Assembly: GCF_963675165.1 (NCBI RefSeq)
Contig: NC_087390.1
Coordinates: 5,576,750 to 5,640,749, forward strand
Origin: Halichondria panicea
Taxonomy: Eukaryota > Porifera > Demospongiae > Suberitida > Halichondriidae
DNA: 64,000 bases
Reading direction: 5' to 3'
The position numbers and the translations under genes are program-made. Shown here piece by piece: positions 1 through 10,992 of this stretch; the stretch's first letter is position 1, and every line of letters begins with the position of its first letter. Below the pieces are notes generated by a model that was not told where the DNA came from, ran no database searches, and saw only the letters and a program-made list of their open reading frames with translations.

Positions 1-2246
1 CGTGTGTGGGAGGAAGACCCTTCCATGAGCTACCACTTTGGCTGGATAATTAAATGCGCTAAAGACATCCAATTCTTTGATCCACGGAGTTTTCAGATTC
101 TCATTCTGAGGCTAGTGTTCACTTTTTGCCTTGCTCCTTTCGAAGAAATAATCACAAAAAACCCTGCCCTCCAAAAATCTTGCTCTGTATGGAAGAGTGG
201 GATGTGCTGGTGCCACGATAATGAGATTACCGCACACCTCGAACTTTGTAACAACAAGTCTATCGTTCTTAAAATACGATCTAAAGTTCTCACAACTAAG
301 AGCCTAGCCCATCGCTCAGTAATAGTCAATAAAATTCTCGAAACGGTGAAAGACGTTTGTCCCAATATTGTAGTTGTGGAATCACTGATCAATCCAAAGG
401 AAGTTGTCAGTCATCCTCTAGAACCTTCCTTAGAGCTCATGCTGTTTAGTGTTAGACATCTTGCTGCAGCTGTCAGCTCTCAAAACGAATCTGTGGAATC
501 AAATATCCATCACCCTCTTTCGCTAAAATGTCTTCTTCATTTTGAGCCGTACGCTGGTTTGGACCTTAAAACTATACATTGCATTCACAGTAACGAGAAA
601 ATCTTGAAAGAGGACAAAATTTCGAACACCTTCATTTCTCATTTTGCCAGTCAAATTTCTGATCCAAACAGCATTCTCATGTACAAACAAATTCTGGGCC
701 AATCTCAAGCTTCTTCTGATACAAAGGATGTAGTCCAGGCCCTCGAGACGTGGAGGAAAGAGACTGAGGGAACTTACAGCTGTCTGAGGGAGACTCTCAA
801 CAAGTACAGCGTCTTCACTGGGAGAAACCCCCTGGCGAGTTAAACCTAGCTATCTTATCACAATTGAGTGTATGATGAATGTATTCTTCATTTGCTCTCA
901 CATGATTATAATTATATGTATTACTACCTCATTCGCACATGCAGGAGCTAGCTGGTGTGGCTCATGATGATGTTGATCCCTTCGTGTTTAGTGTCAGTGA
1001 TGATGAGCAAAATGTGAGAAGCTGTATTTTTAGCATGCAAACAGTATACCAAAATTCTAGTAGTAGTATGTATACATTGCATGGAATTGACGCGTGAAAT
1101 ATGTATATTGCTTTTCACAGGATCATGATACAGTAAGAGAGAAAGAGTACCCAGTGTCTACGTTAGGTATGTCAATGGGAACAGGACTATATTGTGTATA
1201 TATGAAAGCTATAGCTATAATTAATTTTAGTGTTCTATACCTATAATAACCTATATATAGCTGCACCTGTATCGCTTATTTTAGTAATTTACCAGTTACT
1301 CATTCTGCAAAGAATGAGTAATAGGCAACTAAGATACTTCAGATAATTCACATAATTATTATACCCATGCATATATAGACCTATCTGCCTCAGAGCTTTG
1401 GATACTAATTATGTTTGTACCTTGAACATATCCAACATCAAAATCATGAATGTCAGGTACAATTTCTTGTTTAAGCTGAGCTCTGATAGTTTTCTTTAGA
1501 CAATCTGATGAAGTAATGGTGACCATATCCACGTTGCTCAAAGTTGTATGAGACTTAGATAACATTGACACTACAATGTGGAAGCTGTTTATAGGAGCGC
1601 TTGCAATGCCTTTATTGTTCACGCCACCATAAACATAAATGTATATAGGATCACCCGCTAATCGAGTCACTCTCCAAGAATTAATGAGCCGATATAGTCT
1701 GACTGACGAGCAACTCAACAGTGAAATAGAGGACTTTGATTTTCCTTGCCTTGCCAAAACATTCGATGGTGCAGCGATCTATTCGAGTGCAATGGGACTA
1801 ACTCGTGCTGAACAAACCGATGTGAATATGTTGTACCACAGAGAAGGAACTCAAGCAGCCATAATGAATTGCTTGCAAAGCTGGAAAGAACATAATTCTT
1901 TTCAAGCAACTTACAAAGCTCTACTGGATATCTTACTGAGATTGGGGAAAGGAGACACAGCTGATCAAATCTGTCAGCAATTGACCCAAGGTAAGTATAA
2001 TTATGCACATACGTTACGTGTCGGTGATAGTTAAGCTATAAGCCTTCTACTGAGTAGATATTCTCATTCATAATAATTATGATATAATTCACACCAGATC
2101 CGGATAATAGGCGCATAGAGGCCTGCTCTTTTCCCTATAGGCGCATGCACTTACTAACCAGATTATACAGTATAGATACAGGCTATAGGTGCTCCATAAG
2201 ATCAACAATAAGCACATTTGGAACAAGAAGAGTGTACTGCATGTAA
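1..2246 (+). CDS. Death-domain protein with Roco/COR-like region, 3' part of gene
   Basis: The reading frame is open at the left window edge, so the 5' end is missing. Inferred exons are 1-834, 945-1013, 1121-1166, 1649-1990 and 2098-2246 (stop TAA 2244-2246), and all junction phases agree. The first exon has a region resembling the COR part of Roco/DAPK-type proteins (about residues 1-120), then a death-fold domain ending LETWRKETEGTYSCLRETL. Exon 4 encodes a second, clearer death domain (LTDEQLNSEI ... YKALLDILLRLGKGDTADQI). Death domains act by homotypic binding in apoptosis and immune signalling. Intron 1 seems to use a GC donor (CTG|GCGAGT); otherwise the exon would run into a stop at 841. 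The last exon is the least certain. The COR assignment is tentative; the second death domain is fairly sure. Confidence 0.65.
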
Positions 2247-3929
2247 TATTATAAACATAATGCAATTCACTTTAGCTACACAACTTATAATTATAATTTC
2301 AAGCACATCGGAGTCTACGCACAAAATTTATATCCTCCGACAGAGTTTAATGGGGTACCATTTTCTGTAGAAGAATAAAATTGTCTACTTGACTAAGCAT
2401 GATGCTTTCAAAAGAGGGAGTAAGCTGTATCATGTTGAAAATGTGTTTTCTGAGGATCATCACTTTTTTGTTCTATAGCCACAACTCTCATACGTGCTTT
2501 TCACTGAATATGCTTCGAACAGTAATGCACCACAGGTCATGCTTCACTAATGAATTTTTTTTGACGTCACTGTTCCTATAGCTAAGCAATAAGCGTTTTA
2601 ATGTGTGCACGAGGATGATGCAATAATGCTCGAGGTTACGTAATGCTCGAGTGTATCAACCGAGAGCATTATTGCATCATCCAAGTGCACCAGCGTATTA
2701 AAACACGTTGCCGTGTTGTTATAAAGGTTGTATTGCTGATCACAAAGCTAAAAACCCTGTTCTCAAGCTAGTTTTCAGATTAACCTAGCTTCAAGCTGCA
2801 TTCTTGAGATTGCTAGATGACTTGAATGATGTTATAAAAAGTATGCAATAACAACTTCTTATTGTACACTTAACTGGTACAGTTACATGACTAGATTTGA
2901 TGGATGTCGTGACTGTACGTAGGTAACATGATCAGCAGAGAAGGTATGACAGGTGCAGTGTAGCTCGAGTAATTAGCTTCTGATTTAATACACACTCAGC
3001 AATAACATGTACACACATGCAGGGTGGGCGGATAACTAGCTAGTGTCAATCAGAGACTAATTGGCTAGAGCTACACCGCGCCTGTCGTACCTAATTGATC
3101 CTCTGATAAGTATTAGTTAATCGAAGTATTACATTATATAAGGACCTTACCTAGCTTATACGCACATGCATGCACAGGTAGCTCACTACCTCGTGCTGAG
3201 ATTTCTGCCACTCTTGCTGTATCCCTAGTGCAATCTAAGTAACGTAACTCACTCTGACATCCACTCTCCTCTATATAGACACGAGTAGATGTAACACATC
3301 GACTCCTTTACTACCACCATCCTCACTGCCACTGGACCCAACCAACTCCATTCATTAAAGGACATACAGTGAGTCTTATGCACCTATCAATGATATGCAC
3401 CGCATCACCCCCACACCTGGGGCTATATATATACATATATACTGATGGGGGAAACGTGGGAAAGTGATAATGATCTTTGCCCCCTACATGGAGCGTATAA
3501 GCTTTGTTTATCTTGCCCCCATCTCACCCCATCCCCATTAGTCTGGGGGCATGACCTAATATCTCGGGGGCAAAATCATGCAAGTAGAGTTAGGATTAGG
3601 TCTGGAAACTCTTGCAGCATTTCCGTGTGCTCTAGCGGAATGTGGCAAGAGTCAATGAAATACACATCATATGTCATGTGATTTTAATGAGTGTATTGCC
3701 TCTGTGAAGTATACTTTATTTATAATTATGCAGGCCTAGTGATCTGAGTGCTGGAGTCAGCTGGATCTACGTACTGTAAACATTATATAATGTGTATACA
3801 TGTATAGGACTGCTGAACATTGTTATAATAATTGTGTGTGTGTACTTTTCATGAACCGATAATTTTCAGCAAATGCTTCAATTGTGAGCCGCGGCTAGCT
3901 ATATGCATGCTGTTTAACTCTTGTTGTGT
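2247..3929. other. Intergenic, repeat-rich
   Basis: No convincing exon seen. It holds the hairpin at 2591-2706. A stretch at 3000-3090 (motif GGGCGGATAA) recurs in diverged form at 17100-17200, so part of it is dispersed repeat. ORFs here are short and lack protein-like composition. Confidence 0.5.
2591..2706. repeat. Hairpin / MITE-like inverted repeat
   Basis: Imperfect arms of about 40 bp at 2591-2632 and 2661-2706 share TTTTAATGTG.GCAC and GATGATGCAATAATGCTC as reverse complements, around a short CTCGAG-rich loop. It is probably a small foldback element. No clear target-site duplication was found. Confidence 0.6.
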
Positions 3930-4470
3930 TAAGGATCTTTACCCAAATAATTTTACTGGTTGAACGTGATACGCCACCTGCTTGCTTTGTCAGACAGGGC
4001 CTGTAAAATTGTACTTGACACCACAATGTGTCATCAGCTGTATACCAATCGTTTATGACTGTCCACATCAGAACAATAATTATAAGACACACATTCTGAT
4101 ACGTAAACATGTCACAGTGGATTCAAGACGTAACAAAAGCAAGTGCAGTGTCAGTTAACTATATATAGGTTACTCAGTCTCTACCACTTGTTTTTTGTAT
4201 TCTATACCGAAGGTTGATTCCCAACGTACATATACCGTGTCAGGAGTGCTCCTGACCGTGTGCAGACTAAATCTATCGAATAATTTGTTCTATAATTATT
4301 ATTACAAAATTGATTCCTGAATTGCGGAGATGATGATTATATCATTCGGATATTCATATTATTTATCCTTAATTGGACTGTGTGCAGTAGAAAAAAGTGG
4401 AGATCTCACGAAGTGCTGTGGTTAGCTAGCTGCCAAGATGTCACAGTCAACTGCATGCATATTGCTAGAC
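3930..4470 (+). pseudogene. Relic 5' end of the CARD/4-TM gene (promoter and start codon only)
   Basis: This segment aligns by eye with 21470-21935, the upstream region and first codons of the intact CARD/4-TM gene. Shared stretches include CTGTCCACATCAGAACA, CTCAGTCTCTACCACTTG, CCTTAATTGGACTGTG and the start context CTGCCAAGATGTCACAGTCA. After the ATG at 4438 only about six codons are kept before the frame closes (MSQSTAC, then a stop). It is a truncated duplicate. Its opening TGTTTAACTCTTGTTGTG also recurs at 18560. Confidence 0.75.
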
Positions 4471-4811
4471 TAAACTCGAAGAATTTAACCGACAAGGAAG
4501 AATTTGTTAATTAGCTGGAAGCAACTCCGCATGAGTCACACTAAAACGGAGCAACCTCGAATATCACTATTTTTCCAATTTCTTATAATATTCACTCCCA
4601 AATATCTCCGACGAACAATTCCATTATCTGTACTCATCATCACTGAAAGCATCGGGTACATGTGCTCCAAGGTGTTCCTGCCAGTTGACAACAACTGGGG
4701 GATTTTCTGTAATAGGTACACTAAACATACCGTATATACTCTACCTGTAACCAAGATTTCGTCCATGCACGTATTGCACACTTTAACAGCATGAATAAGT
4801 CAGTGCATGTA

Positions 4812-5102
4812 CAGTAGAACCTCGATTATCCGGAACCTCGATTATCCGGCTTGGCAGTTTTCTTGTTATCAGATCAGAAGTGGGCGTGTCCCTCAAACGC
4901 GTATGCGCGTTGCAGTTGTTACCATGGAGACATGCCTGCTTATCTTCAGCGCATGCGCAGACAACCATGTGGCACTGCTGTTTATCAATAAAGTGGGTGG
5001 ATCAAGGCGTGGTTTATCTATTCGATTATCCGGCATATTAATTCACTTATCCGGCCTGCTTCTGGAACCAAGGTGTCCGGATAACTGATCGAGGTTCTAC
5101 TG
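4812..5102. mobile_element. pogo/Tigger-like MITE with TA target duplication
   Basis: It begins CAGTAGAACCTCGATTATCC and ends with the near reverse complement (GATCGAGGTTCTACTG), flanked on both sides by TA. Length is 291 bp with no transposase. Terminal repeats of this type (CAGT..AACCTCGATTATCCG, TA duplication) are typical of pogo/Tigger elements. Related, less intact copies lie at 27900-28545 and 32862-33093. It sits between the two relics of the CARD/4-TM gene. Confidence 0.8.
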
Positions 5103-5263
5103 TACATGCAGTCACACAACTGGATTTGATGGATATTTAAAATGTACATAACCTATACAGGATTAACAAATATACTTTGTTTGTACCATTCTTTGTTTTT
5201 ACAGATACTGTACTTGATAGGGTGATTGAATATAATTATGCAGAGTCAATTTACACGTTATTA

Positions 5264-6150
5264 AATTAAGATAAGATAGTGCACTTAATTAAAAAGAGAA
5301 CGCACATAATCAAGAAAGTGATGAGACCCAGTACTGCAACAACTAATGACGCCACATGTGTGATAAGAAGGAATATGAAAGTTGAGTAGTGCCAAATAAT
5401 AAATTGACACTAATAGCATCATAATTATACCTGTGTATTTACATCCACGCAAGAAGAATCCTGTAAAAAGATATTAAAGTATACAGTCAATTGCACACTC
5501 AGTACAGGCTATGGTTACCATGATTTAACCAGAACATTGACAATAATTTACGTGTTACTCAAAATTACATGGACTTACTTCTTTGAATCTCCTTGGCAGT
5601 GTAATATCCTTGTTCACCCTGTCGTATGTCATGGGTTTCTTGAACAACCATCCTCTGGAAAGAGAACCAAATAAACTGACTTTATTACTTCTAAGTCAGA
5701 ATTCCCCTCAGGAGTGATTAGCTCAATTTCCTCAGGCATCTCAATGTTAGGTATAGTTGTGTATCAGTCTGGACACCAGTGGCATCATCCAAAAGTAGAT
5801 TCAAAACTGACTGACTGTCACGCTGAAGTTTAGCAACCTCCTAATACTAATAAAAACCTCCTGCTGCATGTAATTGTTCTTTCATGTACTCCAATGATTC
5901 TACTTCTTTCAATAGACTCAAGAATACATCGAAAGCATTGCTGTCTAGCTCTATTCGAGAAACAATAGCAGACATGAAGACTGTAGCTTTTTGATGAGGT
6001 GTAGTATACTCATGCAATTCCAAAGATGAATCCAAATGATTTTCCAATGATCTTCTTGCTCCATGCATGGTTTGGGCAGAAGGGTTTGTATTGAGATTGC
6101 TTGAACTAAGTCAGCATAGAGATTCTGGACTGACATAACACAGTTGACTG
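5264..6150 (-). pseudogene. Inverted, decayed copy of the CARD/4-TM gene
   Basis: Read on the minus strand, pieces of the intact gene at 21915-23506 appear in order. The start region and QNLYADLVQAI lie near 6085-6150. The CARD core FMSAIVSRIELDSNAFDVFL lies in another frame at 5880-5970, so there is a frameshift between them. An EVAKLQR-like stretch follows at 5780-5850. The second exon, with its GTAAGT donor, is at about 5577-5650. The last membrane span (FLLITHVASLVV, ending IKCTI) is at 5264-5390. Membrane spans 1-3 are missing. The frameshift and deletion make it a pseudogene. Confidence 0.8.
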
Positions 6151-6313
6151 TAGCTAGACTTCTGACATCTTGGGAATTATATTTATTCTTTGTTATGGGG
6201 GTCTCCCCCACTTCTGTCTGCCACTGCATTACATCACAACATTCTAAGAGTTCTGCAAGCCAAATTTCAGGGACAAAACATGAAGGTGTGATCCCCGCCG
6301 CCGAAGGAGGCAC

Positions 6314-6996
6314 ATTTTGAGGAATTCAAAATAATATTTAAGCACATGACTCTGATTTTCAATGCAAATTAAGACAACAATTCATGTATCCTGAGCTTAC
6401 TACTTAGCTCACTGCGCATGCTCATAATAATAATGACGTCATTTTTAATTGCTGGTAAACAACTCTGGGTAAAGAAGGGCTATATTAAAGACAAAATCAA
6501 CATTATTACTATTAGCCTCAATTCCAGCCCATCTAATCTGCACAATGCTTTATGTACATGAATATAACAGTTAACCTTTTTAACTATATATAATTTTGCC
6601 ACCCCTGCAAACCTATATTATGCAATCAGATTGCAGACTGCCTACATTACGTAAGCAGTTTGCATTCAGGAATGCATATGCACCAATCAGATTGTATAAC
6701 CCTTACGTAATGCATTTTTGTTGGCTTCCCAGCCCCTCCCCTATCTGCAAGCTGAGCTTTGTGGTTAGAGGCGCGGCTAATATTAATGATATTCATAGTT
6801 AGTACGTGATGCAGCAGAACGAATGCTAGATAGGGCTGCAACCCGTCTCCCCTTTTGGGGCCTCAGGCCTGGCTGATCATAATTATATAACATCATTTAG
6901 CATCTTTTTTACAGGGAGGGTGTGTCCTAGAACGATCTGTAGTTGACTCTGGTAGTTGACTCTGGTAGTTGACCACTCTGGTTGACCACTCTGGTA
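6314..6996. other. Intergenic, no gene seen
   Basis: AT-rich sequence without a supportable exon. A tandem stretch of GTTGACTCTGGTA-like units lies at about 6945-6995, just left of the next transposon. Confidence 0.4.
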
Positions 6997-7938
6997 TAGC
7001 CTCCTTCGCAGCCTCTCCTTTTTCTGTTCTTTGTCACAGAAGAGAAAATTGGAGGAACAAAGAAAGAAAGAAGGAAGCGACAAAGAAAAAGGAGAGCCTG
7101 CCTTGCTAAGTCGCGTGATCCCCTACTGACGTAGACAAATTTTATTAACGAGCATGGGCGAGAGAAAACCTCAATAACTGTCCTCCCACACAGTACTTGG
7201 AGCGCATTTACCAGGAACATAATCTGTTATGAACAGTACAGTACAGTACAGTAGAGTCAGTGTGAGGACATGACCTCACAGGGCATTACTTGATAAGGAA
7301 CTACTGTGGTAAACCACAAGTACTACAGTGATCACTAGTAGAACATGTGTTTTGTTAGTAGAACATTCTAGAACATTTCAGATCATGTGTTTGTTAGTAG
7401 AACATTCTAGAACAGGTTTTAGTATTTAAGTGTTGAGTTTTGGATTTGTTGAAATCATCGAATTGACTGTGTGCAACCGAATCAACGTTATCTCTAAACC
7501 CTGATCCCTCACAGTCAGCCTTCGTGAGACCTTTAGTCAGTAGAGGAAGTATGAAAGACTAGAGTAGAGTAGACTATACTGCTGTAATAATTATATCTAC
7601 TAGTCAAGTGGGTCTGTTCTGAACTCAGGAAAAAAAACTGAGCTAAATTTAGATATAGATCTAGATCTTTAGTCTGTACGCCCTCGTCTACGATGTCTCC
7701 ACGCTTGATTCTGGCTTACTATCTACGATGCTAACAGCTAGAGTTTGCAATGCGCATGCTGTAGCTATTTGCTCTGTCAGGCTCTGCCCAGCTAGTGATT
7801 GCCCACGTTCATTTTCACTCATCTACCACTCGTCTACGACTTAGCAAGGCAGGCTCTCCTTTTTCTTTGTTCCTCCAATTAGTCCCGTAGTTTATCTTAT
7901 TGAACTATGACAAAGAAGAGAGGCTGGGAAGGAGGCTA
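6997..7938. mobile_element. Non-autonomous element with TAGCCTC termini
   Basis: It starts TAGCCTCCTTCGCAGCCTC and ends GAGGCTGGGAAGGAGGCTA. Subterminal inverted repeats (AGGAGAGCCTGCCTTGCTAA at 7088-7110 against TTAGCAAGGCAGGCTCTCC at 7840-7860) strengthen the pairing. No transposase ORF is present. Inside, GTTAGTAGAACATTCTAGAACA occurs twice (7350-7415), and there is a short (CAGTA)n run at 7230. I saw no convincing target-site duplication. Related end fragments occur at 18606-18672, 19085-19150 and 19820-19860. Confidence 0.6.
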
Positions 7939-8296
7939 CACGTTTTTTTGGTCACTTTTAGTTTGCATTTGTAAACCTTTTTTCAAGTGCCCTAATTGAA
8001 CAGTTCAGCAGAACTTCAAGGATAGGGTAATCGCATTCATGACACCATCCATGCAATCTACCACAGAATCAAATATCATGCAACATGCATTGACTAGTTG
8101 ATATATCACGCTCCCTTCCCTAGCTTTTTGTTGTACAATTTACAACAACTTGACCTGTAAAGGGGTAACCATGCACATGCATGCAGACTGCATGGATCCA
8201 TGATAGTATACAATTGCATGCATTTGAATTTTATCCGCTTACTATAATAGTGTGTCGAACAGTGAAATGGTTCACACTTATGATTGAGTTACTTTA

Positions 8297-8655
8297 CAGG
8301 GGCGTAGGGAGGGGGAGGGCTTTGGGGGCTGGAGCCCCCCCTTTCTCTGCAAAAACTACACTAAGAGCCCCACCTTCTCTGATGAGTCTTCAGCCTGGGA
8401 ATTACTGGTATAGATTAGTGGCAGACAAACAGCATGTCCAAGAGCTAGCTATACTATACTAGTAACTTTGATTCTTTAGTGCAACTAGCTACGGCTAGCT
8501 AGCTAGCTAGCTTTAGCAGTATTATTAATTGAAGCAAGGTGTGGCTATTTTCTTGCACATGCGCAATGAGCCATTAATTAGGGGGTGTGGCTTCCGGTCA
8601 CCGGAAAATTTCGGCGCTCAGCCCCCCCTTCCTCAAATTCCTGCCTACGCCCCTG
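8297..8655. mobile_element. hAT-like MITE, CAGGGGCGTAG termini, 5-bp target duplication CTTTA
   Basis: Ends are CAGGGGCGTAGG and CCTACGCCCCTG, flanked on both sides by CTTTA (8292-8296 and 8656-8660). It is 359 bp with no coding capacity. The same termini and 5-bp duplications occur at 28039-28362 and 51766-52369, and similar CAG...CTG ends at 33174-34416. The 5-bp duplication with CAG...CTG ends would fit the hAT5-type branch; that assignment is inference. Confidence 0.8.
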
Positions 8656-9341
8656 CTTTACTGCGCACTTGCATGAATACCATTTTGAACAACTCTGGTA
8701 TACAGTTTGATTTGCGATTTTGATCTGCATTTTGCAGAAACAATTGATAATTAGGTCACTATAAATACGTACGTCCGCCTTTAATAATAAAAATATAGTA
8801 TTAGGAGAATCCTACAACAATTAAGTTCAGCTTATATATACCCATGAAATGTAAAAGGATTTACTCGTGCATGCAGTGATTCACAGAAAAGATAAGATCC
8901 AATTTTATTGTCATTAGCCAAGCCTCCACTTTGCAGCTGTATGGTAACACATTGCATGCATGATTGAATTACACAATCCATAAATTCTGTGGTTTTACTA
9001 CCCATGAAATATGATCCAAGGCCTGTAAATGGGGTGAATCCATGCATGAATTGTTTTCTCAGCCATGCACCTCTAGTGGTTGGATATGGTGGGCCGTTTG
9101 TTTCAAAATTCAAATGTTACATTTTCATTCAAATCACAATACATTCATTCAAGATGTGCAATTTTCATTCAAGAGCATTCAAGATTATTCATTCAAGATT
9201 CAAGATTTTGATGGATGCATAAACATGCATAATTTCAGATGACTTTAGCCACACTTTGTGGTTTTATTGCACGGTGTAGTTGTTTTAATTAACAGGAAAT
9301 GGGGTTCACAATAATCAACTCCCTCCCTCAGTAGTGGTAAG

Positions 9342-10437
9342 TAGCCTCGATCCCAGGCCGAGTTTTCGCTTTTATAACGGTTAGGCGAACAACTGGGCCT
9401 GGTACTAGTTGTCTGCGCATGCGTCAAATTTTCATTGTATATTTGTGGTCGGCAAAAATATTTAATAAATCAATAATCTAAATTTGTACACAGAAAATGC
9501 ACAGAGTGAGTACACAAAAGATGCACATAGGGAGCTGCTTCACAAGGGCCTGGGGAGTTGCCAGTTGTGCTGCAGCACGATTACAGTGACCCAGGGAAAC
9601 TTCAGGATGATTGAATGCCTTCAAATTACGTTTCAAAAAGATTTAGCAGGCTGCTGGACTTCTCTGATTCTAGGCCCCAACTCGTAACTCAGTTAAATTT
9701 TGCTTGAGAAAACGTAGATTCTCTTGATGTCTCTGAGCTACCCAGCAACGCTCGAATGAGCAGGTCATACTCCAGTCCTGTGAGTACAGGACAATATTAA
9801 AAGAAACCAAAGACGGTTAAACCCTTACCTCAAACTGTCCAGTCTCGTCCGTTAGTATAGCCAAGAGGAGCACTGTTGGGATAGCTGGATATTAGCCATT
9901 GCTCCTGTACAGAGAAGTAGACATTCTAAATACGTGTAGATCTATACATATTAAATTTCTCGTGTTATAGTGTCATTGTCGACGAGCTGATGATGGCAGC
10001 ACCAAGTTCTCTAGCTCACACTCTTCACTTGATCCACCATATTAATGATGATACTATATATAGTCTACCTAGATCTTTAATACCAAACATGAACAAGACT
10101 TGATAGCATATAGTCATTAGGGCCCACACAAAAATATCTGACCTTAACAAGCTTGACAAAGCTTTATACCTCTTCCCTTGTTGTTCAGTCTTCAGAATAA
10201 TGTTTTCTAAGCTTCAGAGAAGAGAGAAGCTTCAGCTAAGAGCCATTCCAATAATGATAAAACGGGAACTGACTTCTAGTACACGATAGTACACGAATAT
10301 AAATGTCACGAAAGTGAACGAGAATATCCATTCGTCAGAATCTGACTAACGACTGACGCATGCGCAGACAACTAGTACCAGGCCAGTTGTTCGCCTAACC
10401 GTTATAAAAGCGAAAACTCGGCCTGGGATCGAGGCTA
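9342..10437. mobile_element. 1.1-kb element with ~85-bp terminal inverted repeats and 10-bp target duplication (copy 1)
   Basis: It begins TAGCCTCGATCCCAGGCCGA and ends with the reverse complement. The inverted repeats run about 85 bp (through TTGTCTGCGCATGCGTC). The 10-bp direct duplication TAGTGGTAAG flanks it (9332-9341 and 10438-10447). A near-identical copy in opposite orientation is at 42983-44061, with its own 10-bp duplication. A 67-codon ORF is identical between the copies but looks like a passenger rather than a transposase. Long inverted repeats with 9-11-bp duplications are typical of Mutator-like elements; that assignment is inference. Confidence 0.85.
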
Positions 10438-10863
10438 TAGTGGTAAGGTGATTCCCAAACCAGAAACATGACATTGATTAACGAAAATTAACAAGAGGTC
10501 AGGGGTTCGTTGCCGACCTCCGAGTTTTGAGCATTAAGCAAAAGACATCTCTTAAATGTTGTGTTTTAATGACTGTATATGCATGCATGATATCTTGAAT
10601 AATTATTGTCGACTTGAATGCATTAAAATCTTGAATGACAATTGCAGGTCTTGAATGAATACTGTATATATGCATCTTGAATGAATGTATTGTAATCTGA
10701 ATGAAAATATAACATTTGAATTTTGAAACAAACGGCCCACCATAGTTGGAAGTGTTAATTCCTTCTGGGGATGTATATGGGAGTGTGAATCCATGAAATA
10801 TGATCCAAGGATGAGGTGAATATGTTCTCAGACATGCACTCTAAAGTGGTAGTGTAAACCCTA

Positions 10864-10992
10864 CACTGTAAAAAATGATGTGTGGTTTGACGCAGAGTGT
10901 GTGGCTATTGTGGCAAACGTGCGTTTTTTCTTGCGTTTTTTCCGGATAATTGCAACAATAGTCACACACTTGCATCACAATTTTTTACAGTG
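10864..10992. mobile_element. Short MITE with CACTGTAAAAAAT termini and TA duplication
   Basis: It begins CACTGTAAAAAATGATG and ends CAATTTTTTACAGTG, flanked by TA. The arms also pair internally (TGTGGCTATTGTGGCAA against TTGCAACAATAGTCACACA). Size 129 bp, Tc1/mariner-type MITE. A decayed relative lies at about 55286-55405. Confidence 0.75.

Noticed and set aside
9484-9687. 67-codon ORF identical to one at 43725-43928
   Set aside because: Identity is explained by two copies of the same mobile element; no transposase or other domain is visible.
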